A stretch of 46,230 nt of DNA from Thermoplasmata archaeon. GTDB taxonomy: Archaea > Thermoplasmatota > Thermoplasmata > Lutacidiplasmatales > SKW197. A program made the translations under genes and the position numbers. The stretch's first letter is position 1. The number at the start of each line of letters is the position of its first letter. Positions 24,684 to 34,125 of the stretch are shown one piece after another. The stretch covers positions 1 through 46,230 of the forward strand of contig JAVZCK010000016.1 in assembly GCA_038874435.1 (NCBI GenBank). Reading direction: 5' to 3'. The notes below the pieces were generated by a model. It searched no databases. It was given only the letters and a program-made list of their open reading frames with translations, and had not been told where the DNA came from.

Positions 24684-24938
24684 GAAAGAGCCATATAGGA
24701 GGAGGTTATTGAGGATTTTGGTTGGGACTATTCCACCTTATAGCTACCAGCGTCAAAGGGCTGTTTATAATGCCCAGAGATTACAATGTTTTCTCTAATT
24801 CAGGGAACGCACCATACAACCTGCATTAAGGAAAACTTAGCAATGACTTCTATAACTCTCTTTTATGTAAGGGTTCTGTCTTTCGCAAGTCGTTTCCGTA
24901 AAGCTGCTATGCAGTGCAAACGTTCACCTATGCATAGG
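24684..24938. other. Intergenic region with a 14-bp perfect palindrome
   Basis: The gap between leuS and the beta-propeller gene holds no convincing gene. A CTATAAGG-like box near 24736-24745 (read on the minus strand) may serve leuS. At 24926-24939 the perfect palindrome ACCTATGCATAGGT abuts the stop codon of the beta-propeller gene; its role is unknown. Confidence 0.35.
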
Positions 24939-26540
24939 TTAAGCTTTAATTCTATGTGATAAAGGGAACATTAAAAAAACAGTAGTAAATAGAAGTATGC
25001 TAGTGCAAGTATTCGGAGTGTAAGGTTCCTCTTCATGGAGTGGAATATCTACTATCACCTCATTGTTGAATTGTATTGTATCATTAAAATTTATTGGAGT
25101 TACCTTACAATTAAATGTGTATGTTCCATTTGTAAGATTTAGATAGAATGAGACTATATTTAAACCATCTTCTGAGAGGTTAATAAAATCATTAAATACC
25201 AGAGATTTTCGGTTTTCATTTTTAATCCACACTACAACTTGAATTGTATAGTTAGTTATAGAATGGTTGAAATTCATGTTATGGATATATAGTTCAAGAG
25301 ATCTGGTTATATTTTGGTCTCCAAGAATCGTTGAACATTTCAGGTCACCTTTACAGATAAATACATCTTGCTTATCTGATGATGCTTGTTTTATCGACAA
25401 CACATACTCTGAACAAACTACAAAAGCGGAGGAAGCGTTCCATAGAATCGGATCTAGAACCAAGCCACCAGGTCGATATCTCCATACGAGCGTCCCGTCA
25501 TAATCAAATATATTGATATAATTACCACCAGAAATTACGTAATTTCCTAATAAGCCTATGTTTGGCATAGATGGACCTTCACCACAAAACGTGTCTATGG
25601 CAGAACTCCATGCAATGCTTCCATTTACCAAACTCACAGCAAAAACCGAACCTGAATAATCAACTACAAAAATTCTCTCTTTTCTAAGTATTGGTGACGA
25701 TGTTATCCGTGTTCCAGAAAGCATTGTCTTCCATCTAATCTCACCATTACTCTTATTGAGAAATAATACATGAGATTGATAGAACGGGTTGTCACCATAT
25801 GTGGATATGGTAAGAATAATCCCCTCATCTATAATTGTAGGGCATGAAATGTCACAAATGCGGTATGGGAGTTGTTTAAGCCAAATTAACCTACCGTCCT
25901 GCAGAGAAAAGGCACCGAAATACCATTTCGAATAACCATTTTCTGTGTCCTCCCTTGCTGAAATATACACAACACCCTCTTTTATCCCTGGCACCCCATA
26001 GCCATGATAATTGAGTTCCCAAACTGCCTTCCCATCAACTGCATTTAAACACACTATTTTTCCATCGTGAAAGTATGAAACAATAACTCTTTGCTCCCCT
26101 GATGCAATCTCAAACGGCATAGAATTTTTCCTCAAGTATTTCCAGACAATAGAATTAGTAGTTGGGTTAAAGCATACTATACTCCACTCATTTGTATCTA
26201 CTCCATAAATTAAGCCCTCTGAGAAGCTTATGCACCGAGAGAGAGCAATATTGAACGACTGAACTTCTCTATTATTTATGTCTAGAGCGTACAAATGTTC
26301 AGCTGGAATATATATCTTGTCATGCATCAAAAAAGGAAGGTGGCCCTTGTGATTCCAAAATCTTTCTACATACCACTCGATTGAAAAGTCAGTGGTATAT
26401 CTTGGAAAAAAACCAGAGGTAGTTGAAACATTGTATTCCCCCTTGACTTCTATTGGCTCACAAAAGATAGAAAGAATGATTAGAACAAATACTCCTACAC
26501 ATATACTTGAAAGAATTATTCTCATATATCTCTTATCCAT
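24939..26540 (-). CDS. Secreted or membrane-anchored PQQ-like beta-propeller protein
   Basis: About 533 residues. A signal peptide or anchor is at ~8-27 (IILSSICVGVFVLIILSIFC). The middle is an eight-bladed-type PQQ-like propeller with the usual W-containing blade ends (IVWKYLR, AVWELNYHG, LIWLKQLPY, IRWKTMLSG, IAWSSAID, LVWRYRPGG). Near residues 400-500 there is a CARDB/Ig-like beta domain (ITNYTIQVVVWIKNENRKS), then a C-terminal hydrophobic tail. No PQQ enzyme motif is evident, so it is more likely a binding or scaffold propeller than a dehydrogenase. ATG 26540 is chosen; a TTAAATACC box near 26555-26565 might instead favour ATG 26525. Confidence 0.8.
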   Translation of the reverse strand: MDKRYMRIILSSICVGVFVLIILSIFCEPIEVKGEYNVSTTSGFFPRYTTDFSIEWYVERFWNHKGHLPFLMHDKIYIPAEHLYALDINNREVQSFNIALSRCISFSEGLIYGVDTNEWSIVCFNPTTNSIVWKYLRKNSMPFEIASGEQRVIVSYFHDGKIVCLNAVDGKAVWELNYHGYGVPGIKEGVVYISAREDTENGYSKWYFGAFSLQDGRLIWLKQLPYRICDISCPTIIDEGIILTISTYGDNPFYQSHVLFLNKSNGEIRWKTMLSGTRITSSPILRKERIFVVDYSGSVFAVSLVNGSIAWSSAIDTFCGEGPSMPNIGLLGNYVISGGNYINIFDYDGTLVWRYRPGGLVLDPILWNASSAFVVCSEYVLSIKQASSDKQDVFICKGDLKCSTILGDQNITRSLELYIHNMNFNHSITNYTIQVVVWIKNENRKSLVFNDFINLSEDGLNIVSFYLNLTNGTYTFNCKVTPINFNDTIQFNNEVIVDIPLHEEEPYTPNTCTSILLFTTVFLMFPLSHRIKA

Positions 26541-26650
26541 CAAAATTTTTTCCTGGTATTTAAAAGTTACGAATTCTGTTGCATAAAGCTAGCATTCATT
26601 CGTATTTCCATGCTTTCTAATTTGTATCTCTTGCTTTATACAAGGGCAAA

Positions 26651-26661
26651 TCCATATTTAC
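26651..26661 (+). promoter_or_regulatory. Putative TATA box of hutH
   Basis: CCATATTTACC is centred about 26 nt before ATG 26682, consistent with a leaderless mRNA. No ribosome binding site is visible before that ATG. Confidence 0.5.
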
Positions 26662-26681
26662 CCCTCTGCTATCTCTGAATT

Positions 26682-28205
26682 ATGCAAGTCGTGGAGATAG
26701 ATGGCGAGAACCTTACCGTTGCGAAATTCATTGCAGTGAGCAGAGAGCATGCAAAGGTGAAACTTGCAAAAAAGGCAGAGAAGAGAATCGCTGACTCCAG
26801 AAAAGTGATTGAAAAAATTATTGCCAGCAGCGAGCTTGCATATGGAATAAAGACAGGTTTTGGAGAACTGTGCCAGGTTTCAATTCCACAGGAAGACATT
26901 CTCAGATTGCAGGAAAATCTTGTGCGAAGCCATGCCTGTGCTGTGGGAGCGCCATTGGCAGAGGAGGTTGTACGTGGCGTTATGCTTTTGCGTGCAAATA
27001 CATTTGCAAAAGGTTTTTCTGGGGTCAGATTAGAACTTGTCCAGCTGCTGATCGAAATGCTCAACCGCAACATCACACCAGTGGTTTATGAGCAGGGTTC
27101 TGTGGGTGCAAGTGGAGATCTGGCTCCACTGGCTATGGTTGCACTTGCGTTGATTGGCGAGGGCGAGGTGATTTACAAGGGCGAAAGAATGCGGGCTACC
27201 GAGGCATTTGCCAGGGAAAAGCTCAGACCTTTGAAGCTTGAGGCAAAGGAAGGGCTTGCCCTCATTAACGGCACGAGTGTGATGACTTCAATCGCTGGTT
27301 TTGCTGTGCATGAAAGTGAGCTTCTCTTGAAAACAGCTTTAATTGCTACAATGATGTCGCTGGAAGCACTGAAAGGGACGAATCAGGCGTTTAGGAAGGA
27401 GGTATCTGAAGTTAGAAAACACACTGGCCAGAAAAAATGTGCTGAAATTTTTATGAGAATGCTGGAAAAAAGTGAAATTCTTGAGTCACACAAGAACTGC
27501 AAGAAAGTGCAGGATGCCTACACATTGCGCTGTGCTCCGCAAGTGCTCGGTGCAGTATGGGATACACTGGATAATGTGAGAAAAATCGTGGAAACTGAGA
27601 TGAATTCTGTTACAGACAACCCACTAATCTTACCAGAGGGCAAATCTCTTTCCTGCGGAAATTTTCATGGGGAACCAGTTGCACTTGCAATGGATTTTCT
27701 GGCAATTGCCCTTGCAGTGATGGGAAATTTTTCGGAGCGGAGAACTGCAAGACTTGTGGACATGCACCTGAGCGGGCTGCCTCCTTTTCTGACTGAAAAG
27801 AGCGGGCTTAACTCTGGCTACATGATTCCCCAGTATGTGGCTGCTTCCCTTGCATCCGAGAATAAGATTCTAGCACATCCAGCAAGTGCAGACACAATTT
27901 CAACCTCTGCAAATCAGGAGGACCATGTGAGCATGGGTACAACAGCCGCCAGGAAATGTCTTCAGATTTGCGGGAATGTGAGACACATTTTAGCAATTGA
28001 GTTGCTTTGTGCGGCTCAAGGCCTTGATTTTCATAAACCATTAAAGCCAGGCATCGGGGTGCTGAAAGCATGGAAGTTGCTTAGGAGTCATGTGCCCCAT
28101 CTCGATGAGGACAGGGTGCTTTATCCAGAAATTCAGAAGATTGCGGATTTGATTGCAAAAGGAGAGTTTGTGCGGGTTGTGGAAAGGGAAATTGGGAAGA
28201 TGTAA
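26682..28205 (+). CDS. hutH: Histidine ammonia-lyase
   Basis: A 507-residue MIO enzyme of normal length. The cofactor-forming Ala-Ser-Gly is in GSVGASGDLAPLA (~142-145), the catalytic Tyr loop is AYGIKTGFGELC, LVRSHACAVGAPL carries the His typical of histidine-specific lyases, and NQEDHVSMGT carries the Gln-Glu pair of HAL rather than PAL/TAL. It converts histidine to urocanate and ammonia. No other hut genes (urocanase, imidazolonepropionase) are in this window, so the fate of urocanate is not shown. It appears to be transcribed alone. Confidence 0.93.
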   Translation: MQVVEIDGENLTVAKFIAVSREHAKVKLAKKAEKRIADSRKVIEKIIASSELAYGIKTGFGELCQVSIPQEDILRLQENLVRSHACAVGAPLAEEVVRGVMLLRANTFAKGFSGVRLELVQLLIEMLNRNITPVVYEQGSVGASGDLAPLAMVALALIGEGEVIYKGERMRATEAFAREKLRPLKLEAKEGLALINGTSVMTSIAGFAVHESELLLKTALIATMMSLEALKGTNQAFRKEVSEVRKHTGQKKCAEIFMRMLEKSEILESHKNCKKVQDAYTLRCAPQVLGAVWDTLDNVRKIVETEMNSVTDNPLILPEGKSLSCGNFHGEPVALAMDFLAIALAVMGNFSERRTARLVDMHLSGLPPFLTEKSGLNSGYMIPQYVAASLASENKILAHPASADTISTSANQEDHVSMGTTAARKCLQICGNVRHILAIELLCAAQGLDFHKPLKPGIGVLKAWKLLRSHVPHLDEDRVLYPEIQKIADLIAKGEFVRVVEREIGKM

Positions 28206-28230
28206 AACTGGTTAAGAGATAGAAAAACAA

Positions 28231-28241
28231 CCTTTATTATT
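28231..28241 (+). promoter_or_regulatory. Putative TATA box of tRNA-Arg/elp3
   Basis: CCTTTATTATT is centred about 34 nt before the tRNA. No separate box is obvious in the 30 nt between the tRNA and elp3, so one promoter may serve both. Confidence 0.45.
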
Positions 28242-28269
28242 CTCCTCTGCTTGGGTTTCTTCGGTCATT

Positions 28270-28378
28270 GCCCGTGTGGGGTAGTTTGGATATCCTAGAA
28301 GGCTGCGGTGGATTGCAGTGCAAATTGCCTGCAGGATGCAGCAACCTTCAGACCTGGGTTCAAATCCCAGCACGGGCG
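28270..28378 (+). tRNA. tRNA-Arg (anticodon GCG) with intron, CCA not encoded
   Basis: The acceptor stem pairs GCCCGTG (28270-28276) with CACGGGC (28371-28377), with G28378 as discriminator. The T arm is CTGGG, TTCAAAT, CCCAG. The anticodon stem GAAGG (28298-28302) pairs perfectly with CCTTC (28345-28349) once about 35 nt (roughly 28309-28343) are removed after position 37. The loop then begins C-T and has GCG at 34-36, which reads Arg codon CGC. The A after the GG of the D loop and C35 agree with Arg identity. Anticodon assignment depends on the inferred splice borders, so an automated intron-aware scan would be the check. Confidence 0.82.
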
Positions 28379-28408
28379 CTCCCATACTGTCTTGCCAAAG
28401 GGGTAAGA

Positions 28409-29980
28409 ATGGACATATTTTCGGAAATAATCGAGAAAATAAAATCTGGCAAAATAAGAGATGCCGAGGAACTGCACAAGGCAAAGATAAAGTTATCTGC
28501 TAAATACCGCCTTAGCAAGATTCCATCCAACACTGAGATTCTGGAAAACGCTGCACCAGAAGATGTAGAAAAGGTGAGGGAGATTCTGAAAATCAAGCCG
28601 ATGCGGACAATTTCAGGCGTAGCTGTGGTTGCAATAATGACTTCTCCAGCAAAATGTCCACACGGAAAATGCATCTACTGTCCTGGTGGAGAGGAGTTCC
28701 AGACACCGCAGAGTTATACAGGGAAGGAGCCAGCTGCAATGCGAGCAATCCAGAATAAATTTGATTCCTATAGCCAGACACTCGCCAGAATCCAGCAACT
28801 TGAACAGATTGGGCATGCTGCTGACAAAATTGACCTCATTGTTATGGGTGGCACATTCACCTGCAGGAGTAGGGAATACCAGAGCGGATTTATAAAAGGT
28901 GCATTTGATGCAATGAATGGAGAGGTTGCAGAGACGCTGGAAGATGCACATGCACGCAACGAGAAAGCGAGACATCGGTGCATAGGACTCACAATAGAAA
29001 CAAGACCTGACTGGTTCAGAAGAGAACATGCGGAGTTTGCTCTGGAGCTCGGGGCCACAAGAGTGGAACTCGGTGTTCAGATTGCTGACGATAAAGTGCT
29101 GGAGTTTGTGAAGAGGGGCCATGGAGTGGAAGATGTGGTTGCAGCTACGAAAGTTGCGAAGGATGCGGGGTTGAAGCTTGGTTACCACATAATGCCAGGG
29201 CTTCCTCTCTCAAACCCGGAAAATGACCTTGATTGCTTTAAACTCTTATTTGAGAGACCTGAGTTTCGCCCAGACATGCTGAAAATTTATCCTTGTCTAG
29301 TGCTTGAGAACACTGAGCTTTACAAGTTGTGGAAAGAGGGAAAATACAGGCCATACTCAACTGAGGAAGCAGCTGAAGTGATTGCAAGAATGAAGGAAGT
29401 GCTGCCGCGTTATGTGCGCATCCAGAGAATCCAGCGGGACATACCAGCTTACTTGATAGTTGATGGAGTGAAAAAGAGCAATCTTCGCCAGATTGTGTTA
29501 GAAAAGCTAGAAAGAGAAGGGAAAAAATGCAGTTGTATTCGTTGCAGAGAGATTGGGCATAACATGCTGAAGAAGAAGGTGAAAAGCCAGAAAATTGAGA
29601 CAAATGTGCAGGAGTATGTGGCAAGCAAGGGCAAGGAATTCTTCATAAGTTTGGATACAGAGGAGGATTTTCTTGTTGGTTATGCAAGATTGCGAATTCC
29701 TTCATCTGAGGCCTGGAGAAAGGAGATGGAGAAAGGAGTTGGCATCATCAGGGAACTCAAGGTTTTCGGGCAGTCGTTGAGCATTGGCAGAGCTCCCTCT
29801 TCTGATTTGCAACAGCAGCACCGTGGATTTGGAAAGAAATTGATTGAACAAGCAGAGGAAATTCTGCACAATCAAGGCATCAAAAAGCTCCTCGTGACAA
29901 GCGGTGTAGGTGCAAGAGATTACTACAGGAAACTGGGATTTGAAAGGGAGGGAGTGTATATGGGGAAGAAAACAGGATAA
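28409..29980 (+). CDS. elp3: Elp3-like tRNA uridine-34 modification enzyme (radical SAM/acetyltransferase)
   Basis: A 523-residue archaeal Elp3. The radical SAM domain has CPHGKCIYC (CX4CX2C, residues 83-91) with IETRPDWF and GVQIADDKVLEFVKRGH. A zinc-binding region has CSCIRCREIGH, and the C-terminal GNAT domain (~410-523) has QHRGFGKKLIEQAEEI and ARDYYRKLGFEREG. The enzyme makes the carboxymethyl side chain on U34 of certain tRNAs from acetyl-CoA. An open frame continues upstream through the tRNA gene; ATG 28409 with GGGGTAAG in front is the real start. It lies 30 nt after tRNA-Arg. It converges on the DUF499 gene with a 3-nt gap. Confidence 0.95.
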   Translation: MDIFSEIIEKIKSGKIRDAEELHKAKIKLSAKYRLSKIPSNTEILENAAPEDVEKVREILKIKPMRTISGVAVVAIMTSPAKCPHGKCIYCPGGEEFQTPQSYTGKEPAAMRAIQNKFDSYSQTLARIQQLEQIGHAADKIDLIVMGGTFTCRSREYQSGFIKGAFDAMNGEVAETLEDAHARNEKARHRCIGLTIETRPDWFRREHAEFALELGATRVELGVQIADDKVLEFVKRGHGVEDVVAATKVAKDAGLKLGYHIMPGLPLSNPENDLDCFKLLFERPEFRPDMLKIYPCLVLENTELYKLWKEGKYRPYSTEEAAEVIARMKEVLPRYVRIQRIQRDIPAYLIVDGVKKSNLRQIVLEKLEREGKKCSCIRCREIGHNMLKKKVKSQKIETNVQEYVASKGKEFFISLDTEEDFLVGYARLRIPSSEAWRKEMEKGVGIIRELKVFGQSLSIGRAPSSDLQQQHRGFGKKLIEQAEEILHNQGIKKLLVTSGVGARDYYRKLGFEREGVYMGKKTG

Positions 29981-29983
29981 TCT

Positions 29984-32557
29984 CTACATTTCTTCATAGT
30001 TAATTCCTATCTGATCAAGTGCCTCCTTGATTTTTTGCTCGTACTCTTGAGGAGTCATGGAGCCGTCAGTTGCCTTGAGTGTTATCTCTGCCTTTTTGAA
30101 TTTGCTTAAAATGAATCTCAACACATTCAATAAATCTGGGAGCGTTTGACTTGAGTCCAGTTCAACTCTTAATGACAGATGTTTAAGTGTTTTAGTATCT
30201 TCAGCTTGAGTCTGTTGCATGGTATAGTGTTTTTCATGCAGAGATTTTGCGGGCATTGATTGTGTTTTTTGGAAATCAGGTTTTGCACTCACCTCAGTAA
30301 TCTCGGCCATCTCGGATATTTTATCTTTGGATTCCTCCGATGCAATTAAAATCTCGTCAGATGTGAAACGAACTGAAATCCCTGACTTTTTGAAGTCTGT
30401 GCATCTTGGTTCATTGTTTTCATAGAAACCTAAACCAAAAATACCCTTTTCGACACCAGCTTGAATGCTTTTTATCAAAACCTCTCGGCTCCGTAACCTT
30501 GGTTCGCCAGGTGTTCTGTAACTTGCATGAAGAATCTGTTCTGTATGAACATACTTTTTATCTTTAAGGAATTTTTCCTTGATTGCCAATGGATCAATAC
30601 TTACCAGAATTTCATTTTCCTGAACGAGAGTTTCGTAGATGATGGCACCTAAATCTCTCTTTTCACCGTAAGTGGGAACACCCAAGTCAAGGATTTTGTG
30701 GTTATTTTTTTGGGGCAAGGCCACAATTCTATATGTCCTTCTTGTGAGATCTAAAATATCAGATTCTAATTCTTTAGTTTTTCTTCTTGCCTCCTCCTTT
30801 TGTTCATCGCTCAGCGAGAGATTTTTATCATTGATTATTGAAACATATGCAAGGTATTCTCTTATTTTTTGCTCGAGATTCACATTTTCGGTTTCAGATG
30901 GTAAAAGAAAGAAAACCGTGTTTGAGTTTATTCTATGACTTGTACCCTTATTTCTAATTATTGAATCAACTACATTCTTGTTTTCTTCCATTAATATTAC
31001 AAGCTTAAAATCCTCATTGTCAGGTATGTTGTTTGTATCTGTTTCTCCGATGTATATTCTAAACTCTCCACTTTTTACAATTCTTTCAAGGCATTTTTTT
31101 TCTTTTTCCAAAATTTCATCTTTTGAAATGTTTTCCATTCTATTAATTAGAATCTTATTGATGTTTGGGATATTGGAAAATCTGATTCTTTCATTTTGTC
31201 TTTGGATGTAAAAAAGTTCATTCTGAAGTTTCTCTACAGCTTCGGTAATAACCTTTAGTGGGTAGTCTATTATCAGGGCTTGGCGTGTGATCTCTTCTAT
31301 TTTAGCACCATTTTCAGGAGATGTTGAGAATGAGTAGAGAAAAATCGTAGTAGCAGCTCTTGTGGCAAACCTTAGCTTCTTATATGTTTGGCCAAGTGCG
31401 TTATCGCACACCTTTGCACCAGCATTCTTTCCCGTAATATCTTGAGATAATACGCTGTTGTACTCCTCGCCGACATACTTGATAAATTCAGCTCTAATAT
31501 CTGGATTTGAAAGGTCAAAATCCGCTAAACTTATGTAAGGGATTTTTTCTTTCTGAAGCGAGGAAATCACCAGAGCAAGAATTCTAAGGACTCCGCGCGT
31601 ACGCTGGAATTTGGGAAAACTTCCCCAGCGGTGGTAGAGCACATCAATTACTTCAGGCAGGAAGGGGTAAGATTCTAAAAAACGATCCCGGTATTCTGCT
31701 GGCTCCACCCCCTGAGGGAGAATTTCTTTTTCGGATGCATATTTAACAAATTTTTCAACAACACCTCTCGCTTCATCTTCGTCAACAGAGCTAAAAAGCC
31801 TGGTACGCACCACCTTGGCAATTTCGGAATCTGCTACAGGTGTAGATATTTTCTCAACTCTACCTGAAATTTTTTGAAGCTTAGAATAAAATTTCTCTGC
31901 AGAACTGTCATAATGTTCAGTTATGCTTGTGGGCATTGTCAAAACTAAACATGCATTTCCTAATGTGCACACAGTTTCAGTGAGTTCTTGCATAAATGCA
32001 ATCGTTTGCTCAGCAAGTGTGCTTTTACCAACTGCTACTCCTGCCGCCTTGGTAACATACTCCAGGACTTCATCCATGAGAATTAGAAGAGGTGTATGCT
32101 TTGAGAGGACCTCTCTTAACTTGTCCATGCCAGGGGCAATATTGCCTGAAAGAATCTCTGGCTCCTCTTTGTTCTCAAGTTGTTTCTCTATGAGTCCCCA
32201 AAGCGTATCCTCTTTTGCGTTAAGACTTGTTCCCACCACCACTACTGTCCTTACATTCCATTCTTTTGCTTTGTGATAGAGAGCAATGAGTGTGTGCGTT
32301 TTCCCACCACCAAAAGGCGTGGTCAACTGAATAACTGCATCACCACCTTTGCCCTCAACCCTTTTTCTTACTGCGTTTATTATTTCTTCCAGTCCATGTG
32401 TCATGTAGGTTTTTGAAAAAAACTTTGCTGCATCTTTATATTCATCGGGTCCACGACCGTTGTACACCTCCCACAAATTTGCCGCAAAAATTTCCATTGT
32501 GAGGTTGCCCTCCTGTATATCTTTGTGGGGTATCGCTATTTCTGAAAAAGATTTCAT
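29984..32557 (-). CDS. DUF499-family ATPase of a helicase-methylase-ATPase defence operon
   Basis: An 857-residue P-loop ATPase. Walker A is TPFGGGKTHT (80-89) and Walker B LLILMDEVLEYV (~157-168). Family-typical stretches include VVVVGTSLNAKEDTLWG and YHRWGSFPKFQRTRGVLRIL. The C-terminal ~120 residues look like an added adaptor domain (LRVELDSSQTLPDLLNVL). DUF499 proteins sit next to DUF1156 methylases and SNF2 helicases in bacterial and archaeal defence islands (called Hma in PADLOC, from memory). The precise activity is unknown. The ATG directly follows the TAA of the methylase C half (TAAATG), so it is the last gene of the five- or six-gene unit. Confidence 0.88.
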   Translation of the reverse strand: MKSFSEIAIPHKDIQEGNLTMEIFAANLWEVYNGRGPDEYKDAAKFFSKTYMTHGLEEIINAVRKRVEGKGGDAVIQLTTPFGGGKTHTLIALYHKAKEWNVRTVVVVGTSLNAKEDTLWGLIEKQLENKEEPEILSGNIAPGMDKLREVLSKHTPLLILMDEVLEYVTKAAGVAVGKSTLAEQTIAFMQELTETVCTLGNACLVLTMPTSITEHYDSSAEKFYSKLQKISGRVEKISTPVADSEIAKVVRTRLFSSVDEDEARGVVEKFVKYASEKEILPQGVEPAEYRDRFLESYPFLPEVIDVLYHRWGSFPKFQRTRGVLRILALVISSLQKEKIPYISLADFDLSNPDIRAEFIKYVGEEYNSVLSQDITGKNAGAKVCDNALGQTYKKLRFATRAATTIFLYSFSTSPENGAKIEEITRQALIIDYPLKVITEAVEKLQNELFYIQRQNERIRFSNIPNINKILINRMENISKDEILEKEKKCLERIVKSGEFRIYIGETDTNNIPDNEDFKLVILMEENKNVVDSIIRNKGTSHRINSNTVFFLLPSETENVNLEQKIREYLAYVSIINDKNLSLSDEQKEEARRKTKELESDILDLTRRTYRIVALPQKNNHKILDLGVPTYGEKRDLGAIIYETLVQENEILVSIDPLAIKEKFLKDKKYVHTEQILHASYRTPGEPRLRSREVLIKSIQAGVEKGIFGLGFYENNEPRCTDFKKSGISVRFTSDEILIASEESKDKISEMAEITEVSAKPDFQKTQSMPAKSLHEKHYTMQQTQAEDTKTLKHLSLRVELDSSQTLPDLLNVLRFILSKFKKAEITLKATDGSMTPQEYEQKIKEALDQIGINYEEM

Positions 32558-33784
32558 TTACTGTAACCTCCTTTGCTTTACTTTTTTGATTATTCTTTCT
32601 TTTGCCAATAGAAAGCCTTCTAATAACTTTTTCTCATGACTTTCATTTGGAAGCGTCTCAGAGATAGATTGGGCAACTCTCCATATAACATCACTATCAC
32701 CATACTGGGTTTTTTGAAGTAAAGTCACAATTTCCTCTTCCACATCCTTCTCCCAGTATATAAGACACAGGTGGAGCACATCAACCAATTCTGCAGGATT
32801 ATTTAGGTGCTCTATCTTGCGCTCATGCGGTCCTAACACATGCACAAATTCCTTCTCCTTTTTGATGCAAGTGTTTTTGTTCCAGTAATCCTCAAGGGTT
32901 ATACCCACGCTCATAGCCAGCTTTTTTGCTTCGTCGAATTCCACTTTTGCTTCACCGCATGTCCATCTATACAGAACATAGAATCTAGTGAGTGGAGTGA
33001 TATTACTGCCAAAACCATTTGAAAGAATTTTACTCACCGCGTACTCAGTTGCAATTGTGCGAATATCTGCAAGTATTTTATATGCCCTGATGATATTGCC
33101 AGCATAGTCCATAACTTTTTCATACTTACCGAACACCTCAATTCCTGCACCAATTGCTGCTATGAAAAAGTCGGTACCACTAATTCCTTCTTTCCAGAGG
33201 TCATCAAGTTTTTTGTTAAGATAGTTGCGAAGTTCCTCCTTCACTTCATTGTAAAAACCTACATCGTTTCTTTCCATCTTTCGAGCAACAATATAAACTG
33301 ACGAGGCAAGTGCTGCAGAGTCCTTGGCTCTAAGCCTTGCCTCCATCTCAGTGGATATGGGCCATGAGGCAGTAATTACGAGCCCAGAACTCAGCAAGGC
33401 GTTGATTATCGTTTCCCAGCCAGCAGTAGATTTATGTGCATAGACTATAATAGCAATTCCATTCGGCTTAAGAATGCGGTATATCTCTTTGAATGCTAAA
33501 GCTAGCCTCTCTTCAAAAAATTTTTTGCCTGCTTCCAGCCCTCCTTCTTTGTGTGTATAGGCAACAATTTCCTCGCTCTTTGGTGTGAGAGGTGTGACAA
33601 AAAGGTCTGGGTAAAGATGCCCGATTGTGCGTTTAAGCCACACATAGAAAAAGTCAGAGAGATAAGAATATGGCACATTGTCATAGTACGGAGGGTCCGT
33701 GAACACAGCATCAAAATAGTTATCTGGATAAGGGAGAGAGGTGGCGGATGCCTGTGTTATTTTGGGAACACTTTGTTTTTTCAT
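32558..33784 (-). CDS. DUF1156 DNA methylase, C-terminal half (catalytic DPPY part)
   Basis: A 408-residue protein that starts in the middle of a methylase. After only ~10 residues come ASATSLPYPDNYFDAVFTDP and the catalytic motif DPPYYDNVPY (D30-Y33), then SDFFYVWLKRTIG and a Rossmann end (ILKPNGIAIIVYAHKS). It lacks the SAM-binding DPFAGGG motif, which is in the separate gene at 34411-35988. The C-terminal ~200 residues are the usual DUF1156-protein tail (RFYVLYRWTCGEAKVEFDEA, LVDVLHLCLIYWEKD). Its ATG overlaps the HepT stop as ATGA. It probably must join its N half to methylate DNA at exocyclic amino groups; complementation is inferred. Confidence 0.88.
   Translation of the reverse strand: MKKQSVPKITQASATSLPYPDNYFDAVFTDPPYYDNVPYSYLSDFFYVWLKRTIGHLYPDLFVTPLTPKSEEIVAYTHKEGGLEAGKKFFEERLALAFKEIYRILKPNGIAIIVYAHKSTAGWETIINALLSSGLVITASWPISTEMEARLRAKDSAALASSVYIVARKMERNDVGFYNEVKEELRNYLNKKLDDLWKEGISGTDFFIAAIGAGIEVFGKYEKVMDYAGNIIRAYKILADIRTIATEYAVSKILSNGFGSNITPLTRFYVLYRWTCGEAKVEFDEAKKLAMSVGITLEDYWNKNTCIKKEKEFVHVLGPHERKIEHLNNPAELVDVLHLCLIYWEKDVEEEIVTLLQKTQYGDSDVIWRVAQSISETLPNESHEKKLLEGFLLAKERIIKKVKQRRLQ
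33734..33769 (-). repeat. Junction segment copy 2 (start of methylase C half)
   Basis: Encodes VPKITQASATSL, at residues 6-17 of the C half. It resembles VPTIPQSPDTSL near the end of the N half (34447-34482): V, P, I, Q, T, S, L align at 7 of 12 positions, and 8 nt (ACCTCTCT) are identical at one end. This may be a decayed duplication flanking the inserted toxin-antitoxin genes. Confidence 0.45.
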
Positions 33785-34125
33785 CTTTCCTCCTCCAGTA
33801 TCTTATTAATTTGGAGTTTAAGCTTTGGAAGTTCATTGGTAACGATCTCCCACACTATTCTATAATCCACTACAAAGTATCCATGGATTAAACGATTTCT
33901 TAACGCTATAATCTTACCCCATGGAATTTCTGGGTATTTACATCTTATTTCATCGGGTAATAGATTTGCTGACTCTCCAATAATCTCAAGATTTCTCACC
34001 ACTGCATCCTTGGTTTTCATGTCGTCAAGAAATTCTTCATAAGAGTAATTTTTTATGTATGATTCTATTTTTTCTATTGCCTCTATAATATCTCTTACAA
34101 GAAGTTCCCGGTTCCTCTTATACAT
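33781..34125 (-). CDS. hepT: HepT-like HEPN toxin (DUF86)
   Basis: A 114-residue all-helical HEPN protein. The active-site motif is intact: R76-N-R-L-I-H81-G-Y83, i.e. RX4HXY, followed by VVDYRIVWEIV. HepT proteins are RNases that cleave RNA or tRNA ends and are silenced by AMP groups put on the motif Tyr by the partner MntA. The partner is the preceding gene, with which it overlaps by 8 nt. Its stop overlaps the start of the methylase C half (ATGA). A complete, apparently active toxin lying inside a split methylase gene is unusual. Confidence 0.9.
   Translation of the reverse strand: MYKRNRELLVRDIIEAIEKIESYIKNYSYEEFLDDMKTKDAVVRNLEIIGESANLLPDEIRCKYPEIPWGKIIALRNRLIHGYFVVDYRIVWEIVTNELPKLKLQINKILEEER

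Noticed and set aside
28268-28408. N-terminal extension of Elp3
   Set aside because: It lies over tRNA-Arg. The Elp3 family start (helical N terminus, then the radical SAM domain) fits ATG 28409.
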